DNA of 64,000 nt from the NCBI RefSeq assembly GCF_900114635.1, contig NZ_FOTQ01000001.1, positions 682,001 through 746,000 on the forward strand, given 5' to 3'. Source of the stretch: Shimia aestuarii (lineage in GTDB: Bacteria > Pseudomonadota > Alphaproteobacteria > Rhodobacterales > Rhodobacteraceae). Made by a program: the position numbers and the translations under genes. This document shows positions 9,114 to 16,855 of this stretch, one piece after another; position 1 is the stretch's first letter; each line of letters starts with the position of its first letter. The notes beneath the pieces were generated by a model, which was not told the DNA's origin, searched no databases, and worked only from the letters and a program-made list of their open reading frames with translations.

Positions 9114-9910
9114 GCGCCCGTCTGACCTTCACCATCTTGGGCTGCGGCAGCTCGGGCGGCGTCCCCCGTCTTGGCGGGCACTGGGGCGATTGCGACCCCG
9201 AGAACCCACGCAACCGCCGCACCCGCTGCTCCCTGCTGGTCGAGCGTGAAAACAATGACGGCAAGACGACCGTCCTGATCGACACCTCGCCCGACATGCG
9301 CCACCAGCTTCTGCGCGAAGAGATCGGCGCGCTTGACGCCGTGCTCTACACCCATTCCCATGCCGACCACGTGCACGGCATCGACGATCTGCGCATGATC
9401 GTCTTCAACATGCGCAAACGCATCCCGGTCTGGGCCGACGGCCCGACACAGGACGCGCTTTATTCCCGCTTCGGCTATGCTTTTGTGCAGCCCGAGGATT
9501 CGCCCTATCCGCCGATCCTCGACATGCACACGATCAAGGGCGACGTGACCGTCTCGGGCGCCGGAGGCGACATCACCTTCACTCCGATCGAAGTCAATCA
9601 CGGCAGCATCGACGCGCTCGCCTTCCGTGTCGGCGGGCTGGTCTACATGCCCGACGTGGCCGACATCCCCGACGATGCCTGGGACGCCCTGCAGAACATG
9701 GATTGCTTCATCCTCGACACCCTGCGCCGCACGCCCCACCCGACACACGCGCATTTCGAAAAGTCGCTGCAATGGATCGACCGCACCGCTCCCCGGCGCG
9801 CCGTGCTGACCAACATGCATATCGACCTCGACTATGCCACGGTCGACGCCGAAACCCCCGCCCACATCACACCGGCCTATGACGGCATGCAAATCACCTA
9901 CGATGTCTGA
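9110..9910 (+). CDS. MBL-fold metallohydrolase (PhnP-like)
   Basis: 266 residues from the ATG at 9110, overlapping the TatD stop; a longer in-frame extension runs back inside tatD and is rejected. The metallo-beta-lactamase motif THSHADHVHG is at residues 81-90. Further metal ligands are plausible at the VNHG stretch and in HTHAHFEKSLQ, and an N-terminal LGCGSSGGVPRLGGHWG typical of PhnP/RNase Z-like proteins is present. It probably cleaves phosphodiesters (for example cyclic phosphate), but the substrate is not shown. It is the last gene of the tmk chain. Confidence 0.9.
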   Translation: MSARLTFTILGCGSSGGVPRLGGHWGDCDPENPRNRRTRCSLLVERENNDGKTTVLIDTSPDMRHQLLREEIGALDAVLYTHSHADHVHGIDDLRMIVFNMRKRIPVWADGPTQDALYSRFGYAFVQPEDSPYPPILDMHTIKGDVTVSGAGGDITFTPIEVNHGSIDALAFRVGGLVYMPDVADIPDDAWDALQNMDCFILDTLRRTPHPTHAHFEKSLQWIDRTAPRRAVLTNMHIDLDYATVDAETPAHITPAYDGMQITYDV

Positions 9911-9922
9911 ACGGCTGCGCAT

Positions 9923-10852
9923 ATGCAGACGCTGATCTCGGTCATCCTGCCGGTCTTTGTGGTGATCGGCGCGGGCTATGTCGCCACTTGGCGCGGCTAC
10001 TTCACGCATAATCACGTCGACGGGCTGATGCGCTATGCCACCGGCATTGCCGTACCCGTCCTGCTGTTCCGCGCGATCTCTTCGCTGGATCTGGCCGCCG
10101 AATACAACCTGCCCATGATGGGCAGCTTCTATGCCGGGGCTTTCCTGTGCTTTCTCGCCGGGATGCTGGGGGCACGCTATTTCTTTGGCCGCGACTGGGA
10201 AGACGCCACCGCCATCGGCTTCATCTGCCTCTTCTCCAACTCCCTGCTCCTCGGCCTAGCCATCACCGAACAGGCGTATGGCCCCGACGCACTCACCGGC
10301 AACTATGCCATCGTCTCGATCCACGCACCCTTCTGCTATGGGCTGGGCATCACCGTCATGGAAATCCTGCGCGCCCGTGGCGGCAGTCGCCGCGCCATCG
10401 TGCCCAAGGTGCTCAAGGCGATGTTTTCCAACGCGCTGATCCTCGGGATCGGTCTGGGCTTCATCGTCAACCTTGGCCATATCCCTGTGCCCGACGCCAT
10501 CACTTCGGCGGTCAACCTCATCGCCGCCTCGGCCCTGCCGGCTGCGCTTTTCGGCATGGGCGGCGTCCTGTTCCGTTACCGCCCCGAAGGCGACATGCGC
10601 GTGATCCTATTTGCCTGCGCCATCGCGCTTGGCCTGCACCCGCTGATCACATGGACACTGGGTACACTCTCCGGCCTTGACCGCGACAGCTTTCGCTCCG
10701 CCGTGCTCACCGCCACCATGGCCCCCGGCGTCAACGCCTATCTCTTTGCCAACATGTATGGCCGCGCCCAGCGTGTCGCCGCTTCAAGCGTGCTGATTGC
10801 CACCGGCGCCTCGGTCTTCACCATCTGGCTCTGGCTCTTCGTGATCCCCTAA
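9923..10852 (+). CDS. AEC family transporter (auxin efflux carrier type)
   Basis: 309 residues and about ten hydrophobic membrane segments, with the AEC/malonate-permease pattern including NSLLLGLAI, ALPAALFGMGGVLFRY and ATMAPGVNAYLFANMYG. Such proteins export or import small carboxylates in the inner membrane; the substrate is unknown. It lies 12 bp after the MBL hydrolase and may be co-transcribed. A second, diverged AEC gene occurs at 41800-42729. Confidence 0.88.
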   Translation: MQTLISVILPVFVVIGAGYVATWRGYFTHNHVDGLMRYATGIAVPVLLFRAISSLDLAAEYNLPMMGSFYAGAFLCFLAGMLGARYFFGRDWEDATAIGFICLFSNSLLLGLAITEQAYGPDALTGNYAIVSIHAPFCYGLGITVMEILRARGGSRRAIVPKVLKAMFSNALILGIGLGFIVNLGHIPVPDAITSAVNLIAASALPAALFGMGGVLFRYRPEGDMRVILFACAIALGLHPLITWTLGTLSGLDRDSFRSAVLTATMAPGVNAYLFANMYGRAQRVAASSVLIATGASVFTIWLWLFVIP

Positions 10853-10938
10853 GGCAGACGCCCGACACACAACACCGTGACTTGAACCCCCGGCACCCGA
10901 GGTCCATATTCCTTGCCTCGCGCAAAGGAGCCAACGCC

Positions 10939-11598
10939 ATGACCATCGCCCCCATCCGAGTGGACATCATTTCAGACGTCGTCTGCCCCTGGTGCATTGT
11001 CGGTTACCGCCAACTGATCGCGGCCAGCGAGAAAGCCGGCGTGCCCGTGGAAACCTACTGGCACCCGTTCGAACTCAACCCCGACATGGTCCCCGAGGGT
11101 GAAAACACCGGCGAACACATCGCCCGCAAATACGGCAGCACCCCCGAACAATCCGCCTCCGCCCGCGCGCATCTCACGCAATTGGGCGCCGATCTCGGCT
11201 TCACCTTTGCCTTCACCCCCGAGAGCCGCATCTACAACACGTTCAACGCCCATCAGCTGCTGCACTGGGCCTCGGACATGGGAAAAACTCAGGACCTCAA
11301 GCTCGCGCTGTTTGACGCCTATTTCACTGACGGCAAAGACGTGTCCGATCCCGAAATCCTGATTGCGGTGGCCGAAACCGTCGGCCTTGACGGCGACGAG
11401 GCCCGCGCTGTTCTGAACGATCAGCGCTTTGCCCATACCGTGCGCGACAAGGAAGCTTTCTGGACTTCGCGCGGAGTGAGCGGCGTCCCGACGATGATCT
11501 TTGATGCGCGACAGGCCACTTCGGGCGCGCAGGGCGTCGACACTTTCACACAGGTGCTAACCCAGATGGCCGCGCAACCGCGCCAGGTCAGCCAATAA
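10939..11598 (+). CDS. DsbA family oxidoreductase (FrnE-like)
   Basis: 219 residues starting at the ATG at 10939, which has AAAGGAG eight bases upstream. The thioredoxin-fold active site is CPWC at residues 16-19, followed by the long helical insert and GVSGVPTMIF near the C terminus (cis-proline loop). There is no signal peptide, so it acts in the cytoplasm. FrnE/2-hydroxychromene isomerase-like proteins of this group are linked to disulfide chemistry and oxidative stress; the substrate here is unknown. It is convergent with the MoaD-like gene. Confidence 0.9.
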   Translation: MTIAPIRVDIISDVVCPWCIVGYRQLIAASEKAGVPVETYWHPFELNPDMVPEGENTGEHIARKYGSTPEQSASARAHLTQLGADLGFTFAFTPESRIYNTFNAHQLLHWASDMGKTQDLKLALFDAYFTDGKDVSDPEILIAVAETVGLDGDEARAVLNDQRFAHTVRDKEAFWTSRGVSGVPTMIFDARQATSGAQGVDTFTQVLTQMAAQPRQVSQ

Positions 11599-11605
11599 AT
11601 CTCGG

Positions 11606-11638
11606 TCAAAAAACCAAAGGGCGGCCTCAGCCGCCCTT
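11606..11638 (-). terminator. Rho-independent terminator of the molybdenum hydroxylase operon
   Basis: On the minus strand GGGCGGC and GCCGCCC (11619-11625 and 11630-11636) form a 7-bp stem followed by TTTGGTTTTTT. The stop codon of the MoaD-like gene lies in the loop. The position between convergent genes lets it also act weakly on the plus strand. Confidence 0.8.
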
Positions 11639-11878
11639 GATCCGTTGCATCAGGTACACTTCGGCCCCCTCGGGCACGGCGCTGTGGTGATCCGTGACCA
11701 GTTCGTCATCAATCACCACCGAAACGCCCGCCTCAAGGATCGGTTCAAGCCCCGGATAGGCGCCCGAAAGCGCCTCCAGAACCTGCCCAACCGTTCCCGC
11801 CTCGACCGCGACCACCCGCGCCCCGTCCGTGAACCGGGTCAGGCTGGACCACAGATGAACGGAAACCGCCCCGCTCAT
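11627..11878 (-). CDS. MoaD/ThiS family sulfur-carrier-like protein
   Basis: 83 residues with a ubiquitin-like beta-grasp pattern and a C-terminal Gly-Gly (IKGG). This is the thiocarboxylate-forming tail of MoaD and ThiS sulfur carriers. It overlaps the stop of the molybdopterin-binding subunit (ATGA), so it is the last gene of a molybdenum hydroxylase operon. This suggests it serves cofactor synthesis or sulfuration for that enzyme (inference). Housekeeping moaD is usually located elsewhere with moaE. Confidence 0.85.
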   Translation of the reverse strand: MSGAVSVHLWSSLTRFTDGARVVAVEAGTVGQVLEALSGAYPGLEPILEAGVSVVIDDELVTDHHSAVPEGAEVYLMQRIKGG

Positions 11879-14115
11879 TCCTTGGCCTTGAGTGCCGCCA
11901 GAACTGCGGGGGGTGACATCGGCAGGCTGCGCAGACGCACGCCCACCGCGTCATGGATCGCGTTGGCAATCGCAGGCAGCGGCGGCGTGATCCCGGTTTC
12001 CCCGACCCCACGCACCCCGTAAGGGTGGCCCGGATTGGGCACCTCAACGATCACCGTGTCGATCATCGGCAGGTCCGACGCCACCGGGATCCGGTAATCA
12101 AGGAACACCGTGTTCTGCAACCGCCCGTCCTCGCCATAGATATAGGCTTCGTTCAGCGCCCAGCCGATGCCCTGCACCGCGCCGCCCTGATACTGGCCTT
12201 CCACATAGGCCGGGTGAATCGCCCGACCGGCATCCTGCACCACGAGATAGCGCAGAATGGTCGTGCGCCCGGTCTCCGGGTCCACTTCGACATCCACCAC
12301 ATGGGTGCCAAAGCTTGCGCCCACACCTTCGGGTACCGATTCATGGTGTCCGGCAATCGGACCACCTGTCGAACTCATCTTGGCCGCGATCTCGGCAATG
12401 GTCATCGGCGGGAACTTCCCGGCATTCGGCCCGGCGGGCTGTGCCGCGCCATCGACCCATTCCACGGCCTCTGGATCAATGCCCCATTTGGCCGCCGCCC
12501 GGCGACACATCTCGCCAATCGCCTGCTCTGCGGCCATCACCGCCGCCTTGCCGCTGGCAAATGTCGCACGGCTTCCGTGGGTGGGCTCGTTCACGCCCAG
12601 CGCGCCGGTCTCGACCACGTTGACCCGCACGTCTTCATAGTCGATGCCCAGCGTTTCCGCCGTCATCAGCGCAATCGACGCCCGGCTCCCGCCGATATCC
12701 GGCGTGCCCACGGAAACCTGCGCCGTGCCATCCTCGGAAATCGCCAGCGAAACTGACGTGTCGCCGCTATGGTTGAACCAATAACCACTGGCCATACCGC
12801 GTCCCTGGTTCGGCCCCAACTCGGCCAACAGGTTCGGGTGCGCCTTCGTGGCCTGCAATACTTCTTCCAGCCCGATCGAACCGAATTTCGGCCCATAGCT
12901 GGCCTTGTCCCCTTCGTGCACCGCGTTTTTCAGGCGCACCTCCAGCGGATCAAGCCCCAGCTCACGGCACATCTCGTCGACAAGGCTCTCCACCGCAAAG
13001 GCCCCCATCGGGGAGCCCGGCGCGCGATAGGCCGCCGCGCGCGGGCGGTTGGCCAGAACGTCATAGCCGATATGTTCCACCGCCGGCATCTTGTAGGCGG
13101 CAAAGCCACACATCAGCGCGAAATCCACCGGCGCGCCCGGAAAGGCCCCGCCCTGCATGCGGAACTCGGCCCGCCCGGCGGTGATCTGTCCATCCTTGGT
13201 CATGCCGATCTTCACGTCCATCGACGCCGACGCCGTCGGCCCCGTGGCCCGCAGCACTTCGGAACGGGTCATCACAACCTTCACCGGACGCCCGCCCGCC
13301 TTCTTGCTCAGCGCAAGGCTCAGCGGTTCCATGAAGATCGTCGTCTTGCCGCCAAAACCGCCACCGATCTCGGATGGGGTCACGCGAAGCTGCGCCGGGT
13401 CGAGCCCCAGCACATCGGTACACATCTTGCGAATGAACCAATGGCCCTGCGTACAGACCCACATCTCGCCCCGGCCGTCTTCGCCCATCTGCCCCATGCA
13501 GGCATGCGGTTCGATATAGCCCTGGTGCGTGGCCTCGGTCTTGTAGGTCTTCTCCATGACAAGATCCGCGGCGCCGAACCCGGCTTCCACGTCGCCATGA
13601 CCGAACTCCATATAGCGCACCACGTTGGGTGGCATGCCTTCGGGCACGGTCGCATCCGCCGCGCCTTCCCGGATCACCGGCGCATCGGGCTTGATCGCGT
13701 CATCCACGTCGATCACATGCGGCAGCACCTCGTACTCGACCTCGATCAGCCGCGCCGCATCCTGCGCCACGAAAGCCGACGTCGCCGCCACGGCGGCCAC
13801 CGCATGCCCGTCATAAAGCGCGCGGTCCCCGGCCATGGTGTTTTCCTGCAGGTTCCACGCCTCTCCGGTCAGCCCCTCTGGGAAGTCGGCACGCGTGATC
13901 ACCGCCTTCACCCCGTCCAGCGCCTCGGCCTTCGAGGTGTCGATCTTGACGATCCGCGCATGCGCATGAGGGCTGCGCACCACCGCCGCCCAAAGCATGC
14001 CCGGAGCAGAGATATCCGCACCATAGCGCGCACGCCCCGTCACCTTGTCGAGCCCGTCCGGGCGGTCCGGCCGTGTGCCAACCAGTCTGAATTCTGTGAG
14101 TCCGTCCTTCGCCAT
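11875..14115 (-). CDS. Xanthine dehydrogenase-family molybdopterin-binding subunit
   Basis: 746 residues from the ATG at 14115 (a GTG one codon upstream is possible; GGGGAGG precedes both). Domains are the aldehyde oxidase/xanthine dehydrogenase a/b hammerhead (about 15-130) and the Mo-cofactor domain, with GGGFGGKTTIFMEPL, AYRAPGSPMGAFAVES and a C-terminal VGETGITPPLPAIANAIHDAVG. The active-site loop AYRAPGS is neither the form I CO-dehydrogenase AYRCSFR nor the form II AYRGAGR, so the substrate is probably an aldehyde, purine or aromatic heterocycle. It overlaps the 2Fe-2S subunit stop. Confidence 0.92.
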   Translation of the reverse strand: MAKDGLTEFRLVGTRPDRPDGLDKVTGRARYGADISAPGMLWAAVVRSPHAHARIVKIDTSKAEALDGVKAVITRADFPEGLTGEAWNLQENTMAGDRALYDGHAVAAVAATSAFVAQDAARLIEVEYEVLPHVIDVDDAIKPDAPVIREGAADATVPEGMPPNVVRYMEFGHGDVEAGFGAADLVMEKTYKTEATHQGYIEPHACMGQMGEDGRGEMWVCTQGHWFIRKMCTDVLGLDPAQLRVTPSEIGGGFGGKTTIFMEPLSLALSKKAGGRPVKVVMTRSEVLRATGPTASASMDVKIGMTKDGQITAGRAEFRMQGGAFPGAPVDFALMCGFAAYKMPAVEHIGYDVLANRPRAAAYRAPGSPMGAFAVESLVDEMCRELGLDPLEVRLKNAVHEGDKASYGPKFGSIGLEEVLQATKAHPNLLAELGPNQGRGMASGYWFNHSGDTSVSLAISEDGTAQVSVGTPDIGGSRASIALMTAETLGIDYEDVRVNVVETGALGVNEPTHGSRATFASGKAAVMAAEQAIGEMCRRAAAKWGIDPEAVEWVDGAAQPAGPNAGKFPPMTIAEIAAKMSSTGGPIAGHHESVPEGVGASFGTHVVDVEVDPETGRTTILRYLVVQDAGRAIHPAYVEGQYQGGAVQGIGWALNEAYIYGEDGRLQNTVFLDYRIPVASDLPMIDTVIVEVPNPGHPYGVRGVGETGITPPLPAIANAIHDAVGVRLRSLPMSPPAVLAALKAKE

Positions 14116-14597
14116 CACGCAGCCTCCCCACGCAGTTCCGCCGCCGCATCCATCACGGCGCGGATGATCTTGTCATAGCCGGTGCACCGGCACAGGTTGC
14201 CCGCCAGCCAATAGCGGACCTCTTCCTCGGTCGGGTTCTGGTTCTGATCCAGAAGCGCCTTGGCCGCCACAAGGAAGCCCGGCGTGCAGAACCCGCATTG
14301 CAGCGCCGCATGTTCGATGAACTTGCGCTGCAACGGATGCAGTTCCTTGTCTTCCGCCATGCCCTCGATCGTGCCGATCTCGCGGCCCTCGGCCTCGACC
14401 CCCAGCACGAGACAGGAACACACAAGCGTTCCGTCAAGCGTCACCGAACAGGCACCGCAATCGCCGGTGCCGCAGCCTTCCTTGGTTCCGGTCAGGCCAA
14501 GATTGTCGCGCAGGCAATCCAGCAGGCTGGCGCGCGGGTCGGCCAGAAACTCAACCGTGTCCCCGTTTACCTTCGTCGTTACGTGGGTCTTGCTCAT
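14115..14597 (-). CDS. 2Fe-2S subunit of molybdenum hydroxylase
   Basis: 160 residues with two [2Fe-2S] domains. The plant-type cluster ligands are C42, C47, C50 and C62 (GCGTGDCGAC... C), and the second helical domain has CGFCTPGF and CRCTGYDKI. It shuttles electrons from the Mo site to the FAD subunit in the cytoplasm. It is the second gene of the operon, between the FAD subunit (3-bp gap) and the Mo subunit (overlap). Confidence 0.95.
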   Translation of the reverse strand: MSKTHVTTKVNGDTVEFLADPRASLLDCLRDNLGLTGTKEGCGTGDCGACSVTLDGTLVCSCLVLGVEAEGREIGTIEGMAEDKELHPLQRKFIEHAALQCGFCTPGFLVAAKALLDQNQNPTEEEVRYWLAGNLCRCTGYDKIIRAVMDAAAELRGEAA

Positions 14598-14600
14598 GTC

Positions 14601-15461
14601 TCAGGCTCCTTTCGCGCGCGTATACGCGATCTTCGCGGCGCGCCCGGCCAACACGCCCGCCACATCCGTGCGGAACGCCACCGTTCCGCGTTTGTCGTCA
14701 ATCGGGTTGCAGGCGGCGCTTGCCGCCTTGGCCAGCGCCTCCAGCGCCGCGTCGTCCAGCGTCGTGCCAATGATGGCCTCGGCCGCCTCGGGCACCAGCA
14801 CCACCGTCGGCGCCACCGCGCCCAGCGCAACACGCGCCGCTGTCACCGTATCACCGTCAAGCGTCAGGCTGACGGCACAGCCCACCACCGCAATATCCAT
14901 CTCGGTGCGCGGAATGAAGCGCAGGTAAGCGTCGCCGCCATTCTGCCCGCGCGGCGGCAACAGGATCGCCGAAATCAGCTCCCCCTGCGCCAGCGTCGTT
15001 TTGCCCGGTCCCGCCGGGATGTCCTCAACCGATGCAGTACGCGTGCCGTCCTGTCCGGTGATCTCCACCGTCGCCCCGGCCGCCACCAGCCCCGGCACCG
15101 AATCCGCTGCCGGCGAGCCGTTGCACAGGTTCCCGGTCAGCGTCGCGCGCCCCTGCACCTGGGTCGAACCGACAAGCTCCATCCCCTCGACCACACCGGG
15201 CCAATCCGCCACCAGCGCGGCATGCGCGCCCAGTTGAATGCCCGGCACAGCGACGCCGATCCGCCAACCGCCATCCTCGGTCTGTTGGATGTCGGCCACC
15301 CCGGGTATCCCCTTGAGGTCGATCAGATCGTCCGGGAGCACCATACCGGCGCGCATCTGCACCAGCACATCGGTGCCACCAGCGAGAAACCGGGTGACTC
15401 CGGTGGTCGACGCCGCAAGCCGCGCGGCGTCTTCGAATGTCGACGGCGAATGATAATGCAT
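14601..15461 (-). CDS. FAD-binding subunit of molybdenum hydroxylase
   Basis: 286 residues of the CoxM/xanthine dehydrogenase medium-subunit family. FAD-binding motifs are ARFLAGGTDVLVQM-like (LAGGTDVLVQM near residue 26) and TLTGNLCNGSPAADSVPGL. A C-terminal CO-dehydrogenase flavoprotein domain follows. It is the first gene of the leftward operon FAD - 2Fe-2S - Mo - MoaD-like, with GGAAGG upstream of the ATG. Confidence 0.94.
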   Translation of the reverse strand: MHYHSPSTFEDAARLAASTTGVTRFLAGGTDVLVQMRAGMVLPDDLIDLKGIPGVADIQQTEDGGWRIGVAVPGIQLGAHAALVADWPGVVEGMELVGSTQVQGRATLTGNLCNGSPAADSVPGLVAAGATVEITGQDGTRTASVEDIPAGPGKTTLAQGELISAILLPPRGQNGGDAYLRFIPRTEMDIAVVGCAVSLTLDGDTVTAARVALGAVAPTVVLVPEAAEAIIGTTLDDAALEALAKAASAACNPIDDKRGTVAFRTDVAGVLAGRAAKIAYTRAKGA

Positions 15462-16019
15462 ATGACCTTCCTTCCTGGCGTTCCGTCAGGGGCCCGCGCC
15501 CCCGCGAAAAAGCATAGGGCGCGCAATTCCGCGCGCCTTTGTCCTAGTCTTGCGCCTGCAGCCCGTGCGGATCAAGCGCTGTTTTCATTCATGGAGCCGG
15601 CACAGCCTGCCCCATGTTCCTGACCTCGGGTCAACAAGATGGCCGGGGATACCGGGCCCGCCAACGCCCCTGATCGCGACACTACACACAGGCCTCCGCC
15701 TGCGGCGCCACGCGCCCTGCCGCTCCGACTCCCTTATCAGGGGGGCACATAACCACACGCACGGCATGCACGGCGAAACGCGCGTTGTTGGCTGATACTC
15801 TTACATGTTTGCGCTCTCGGGTTCGGGCAACAGCGACACATTTTTGCCGACAACCGACCCGAACTGCAAAACCGGAACAGCCCTGAACAGAACACACGCA
15901 CCGCACACGCCAAACGCCTGTTGCATCGGCCCGCTGGATTGGTTTGTCAGAAGATTTTCGGCGTCTGAGCCAAGGCAGGAACCCGGCATGGCCCGGGCGT
16001 TGCTATGGGCAAGGACCCA
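15462..16019. other. Intergenic region left of the integrative element
   Basis: This 558-bp gap lies between the FAD subunit start and the left attachment repeat. It must contain the promoter of the molybdenum hydroxylase operon near 15462-15550. Open frames here on both strands have atypical composition and no domain, and none is called. It is chromosomal flank that would join directly to the tRNA-Leu region in an empty site. Confidence 0.5.
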
Positions 16020-16043
16020 ATGGTGCGGTCGAGAAGACTCGAA
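16020..16043. repeat. attL, left copy of the tRNA-Leu 3' end
   Basis: These 24 bases, starting ATGGTGCGGTCGAG, are identical to 31063-31086, which cover the encoded CCA, acceptor 3' strand and T arm of tRNA-Leu(GAG). The rest of the tRNA is absent here, as expected for an attachment duplication rather than a second tRNA gene. Confidence 0.92.
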
Positions 16044-16091
16044 ACTCACCGAATTTCCGAAAAGCCTTAAAAATAAGGGGATAAGGAGCAA

Positions 16092-16128
16092 CGTCACACA
16101 TCCGTTCGTTACCCTTTGTGTGACGTTT
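16092..16128. promoter_or_regulatory. Left arm-type integrase site (candidate)
   Basis: CGTCACACATC at 16092-16102, then 12 bases, then TTTGTGTGACGTTT at 16115-16128. The same two words with the same spacing and orientation occur at 30972-31008 near the right end. A pair of identical sites just inside both ends is what arm-type binding sites of a tyrosine integrase look like; binding is inferred. Confidence 0.65.
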
Positions 16129-16179
16129 ATTCTGAGGCAACGCGCCACTCGCACGGAGTGGTGCAGTACAAGCGCAACC

Positions 16180-16743
16180 CTAGTCAGCTTGACCAACAAC
16201 GAACCCCATCTGACACCAGAACTCGTAGGTCTCTTTCGGAAGAGGGGGAACAAGGTCTGGCATCACATACGGAGGGTATCCATCCACGACGCTTTTCTTC
16301 ATCGGGAAGAAAACCCACTGGTAACCTGTATACGCGCCGAACTGGTTCTTAGCGTTGATGTAAAGGCATGCGGTTTGCCATCCGTGATTGCCGACGAAGA
16401 GGATCTTCTCTTTGATTTTTGCGGATCCGAAGTCCAAGAGGTACGTTTCCAGTTCCTCTGATACCGCAGCGTCGAGCAAGTCTGTCCATTCGGCTTGCCA
16501 TTGCTCTCGTCGTTTGAACTCGATGTCCAATGCAATCGAAGCGAAATTATTGTCGACATGATACCTCTTGGAGTATTCCGCCATAGCTTTTCTAGTCCCC
16601 GGCCCAGTCAGACCATCGATCTTCGATTCGTACAAACCAAGGCGAAACAATGCATGCTGCATAGCCCGAGTTCCGTTGCGGTCTGCAGCTACTGCAGAGG
16701 TCGAGAACAAACAAATCGCCATGATGGCAGAAAGTCTTTTCAA
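16180..16743 (-). CDS. Secreted peptidoglycan-binding-domain protein
   Basis: 187 residues from a TTG start at 16743 preceded by AGAGGA. A signal peptide (MKRLSAIMAICLFSTSAVAA) is followed by a PG_binding_1-like segment with QHALFRLGLYESKIDGLTGPGTRKAMAEY (residues about 29-57). The remaining 130 residues are not recognised and include YQWVFFPMKKSVVDGYPPYVMPD. It is the gene closest to attL and is probably cargo; an envelope or periplasmic role is inferred. Nothing links it to the restriction operon except position. Confidence 0.7.
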   Translation of the reverse strand: MKRLSAIMAICLFSTSAVAADRNGTRAMQHALFRLGLYESKIDGLTGPGTRKAMAEYSKRYHVDNNFASIALDIEFKRREQWQAEWTDLLDAAVSEELETYLLDFGSAKIKEKILFVGNHGWQTACLYINAKNQFGAYTGYQWVFFPMKKSVVDGYPPYVMPDLVPPLPKETYEFWCQMGFVVGQAD

Positions 16744-16855
16744 TAGAATATTCCTCTTGTCGCAAGTCTACTTTCGTCCGGTCAATTTCCGAAGCAATGA
16801 ACTGAAAGAGCATGTCTAGCAAAAAGCTGAAGCGCTCCTCAACATGGGAGGCCAC

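Noticed and set aside
11875-14115. Aerobic CO dehydrogenase large subunit (coxL)
   Set aside because: The active-site loop reads AYRAPGS, neither AYRCSFR (form I) nor AYRGAGR (form II).
12769-14178. 469-codon plus-strand frame
   Set aside because: Antisense to the molybdopterin-binding subunit, whose motifs are unmistakable.
16020-16043. A second tRNA-Leu gene
   Set aside because: Only the 3' acceptor, CCA and T-arm part is present; it is the att duplication.
15805-16461. 218-codon plus-strand frame across attL
   Set aside because: It crosses the att boundary, overlaps the secreted protein gene antisense and has no domain.
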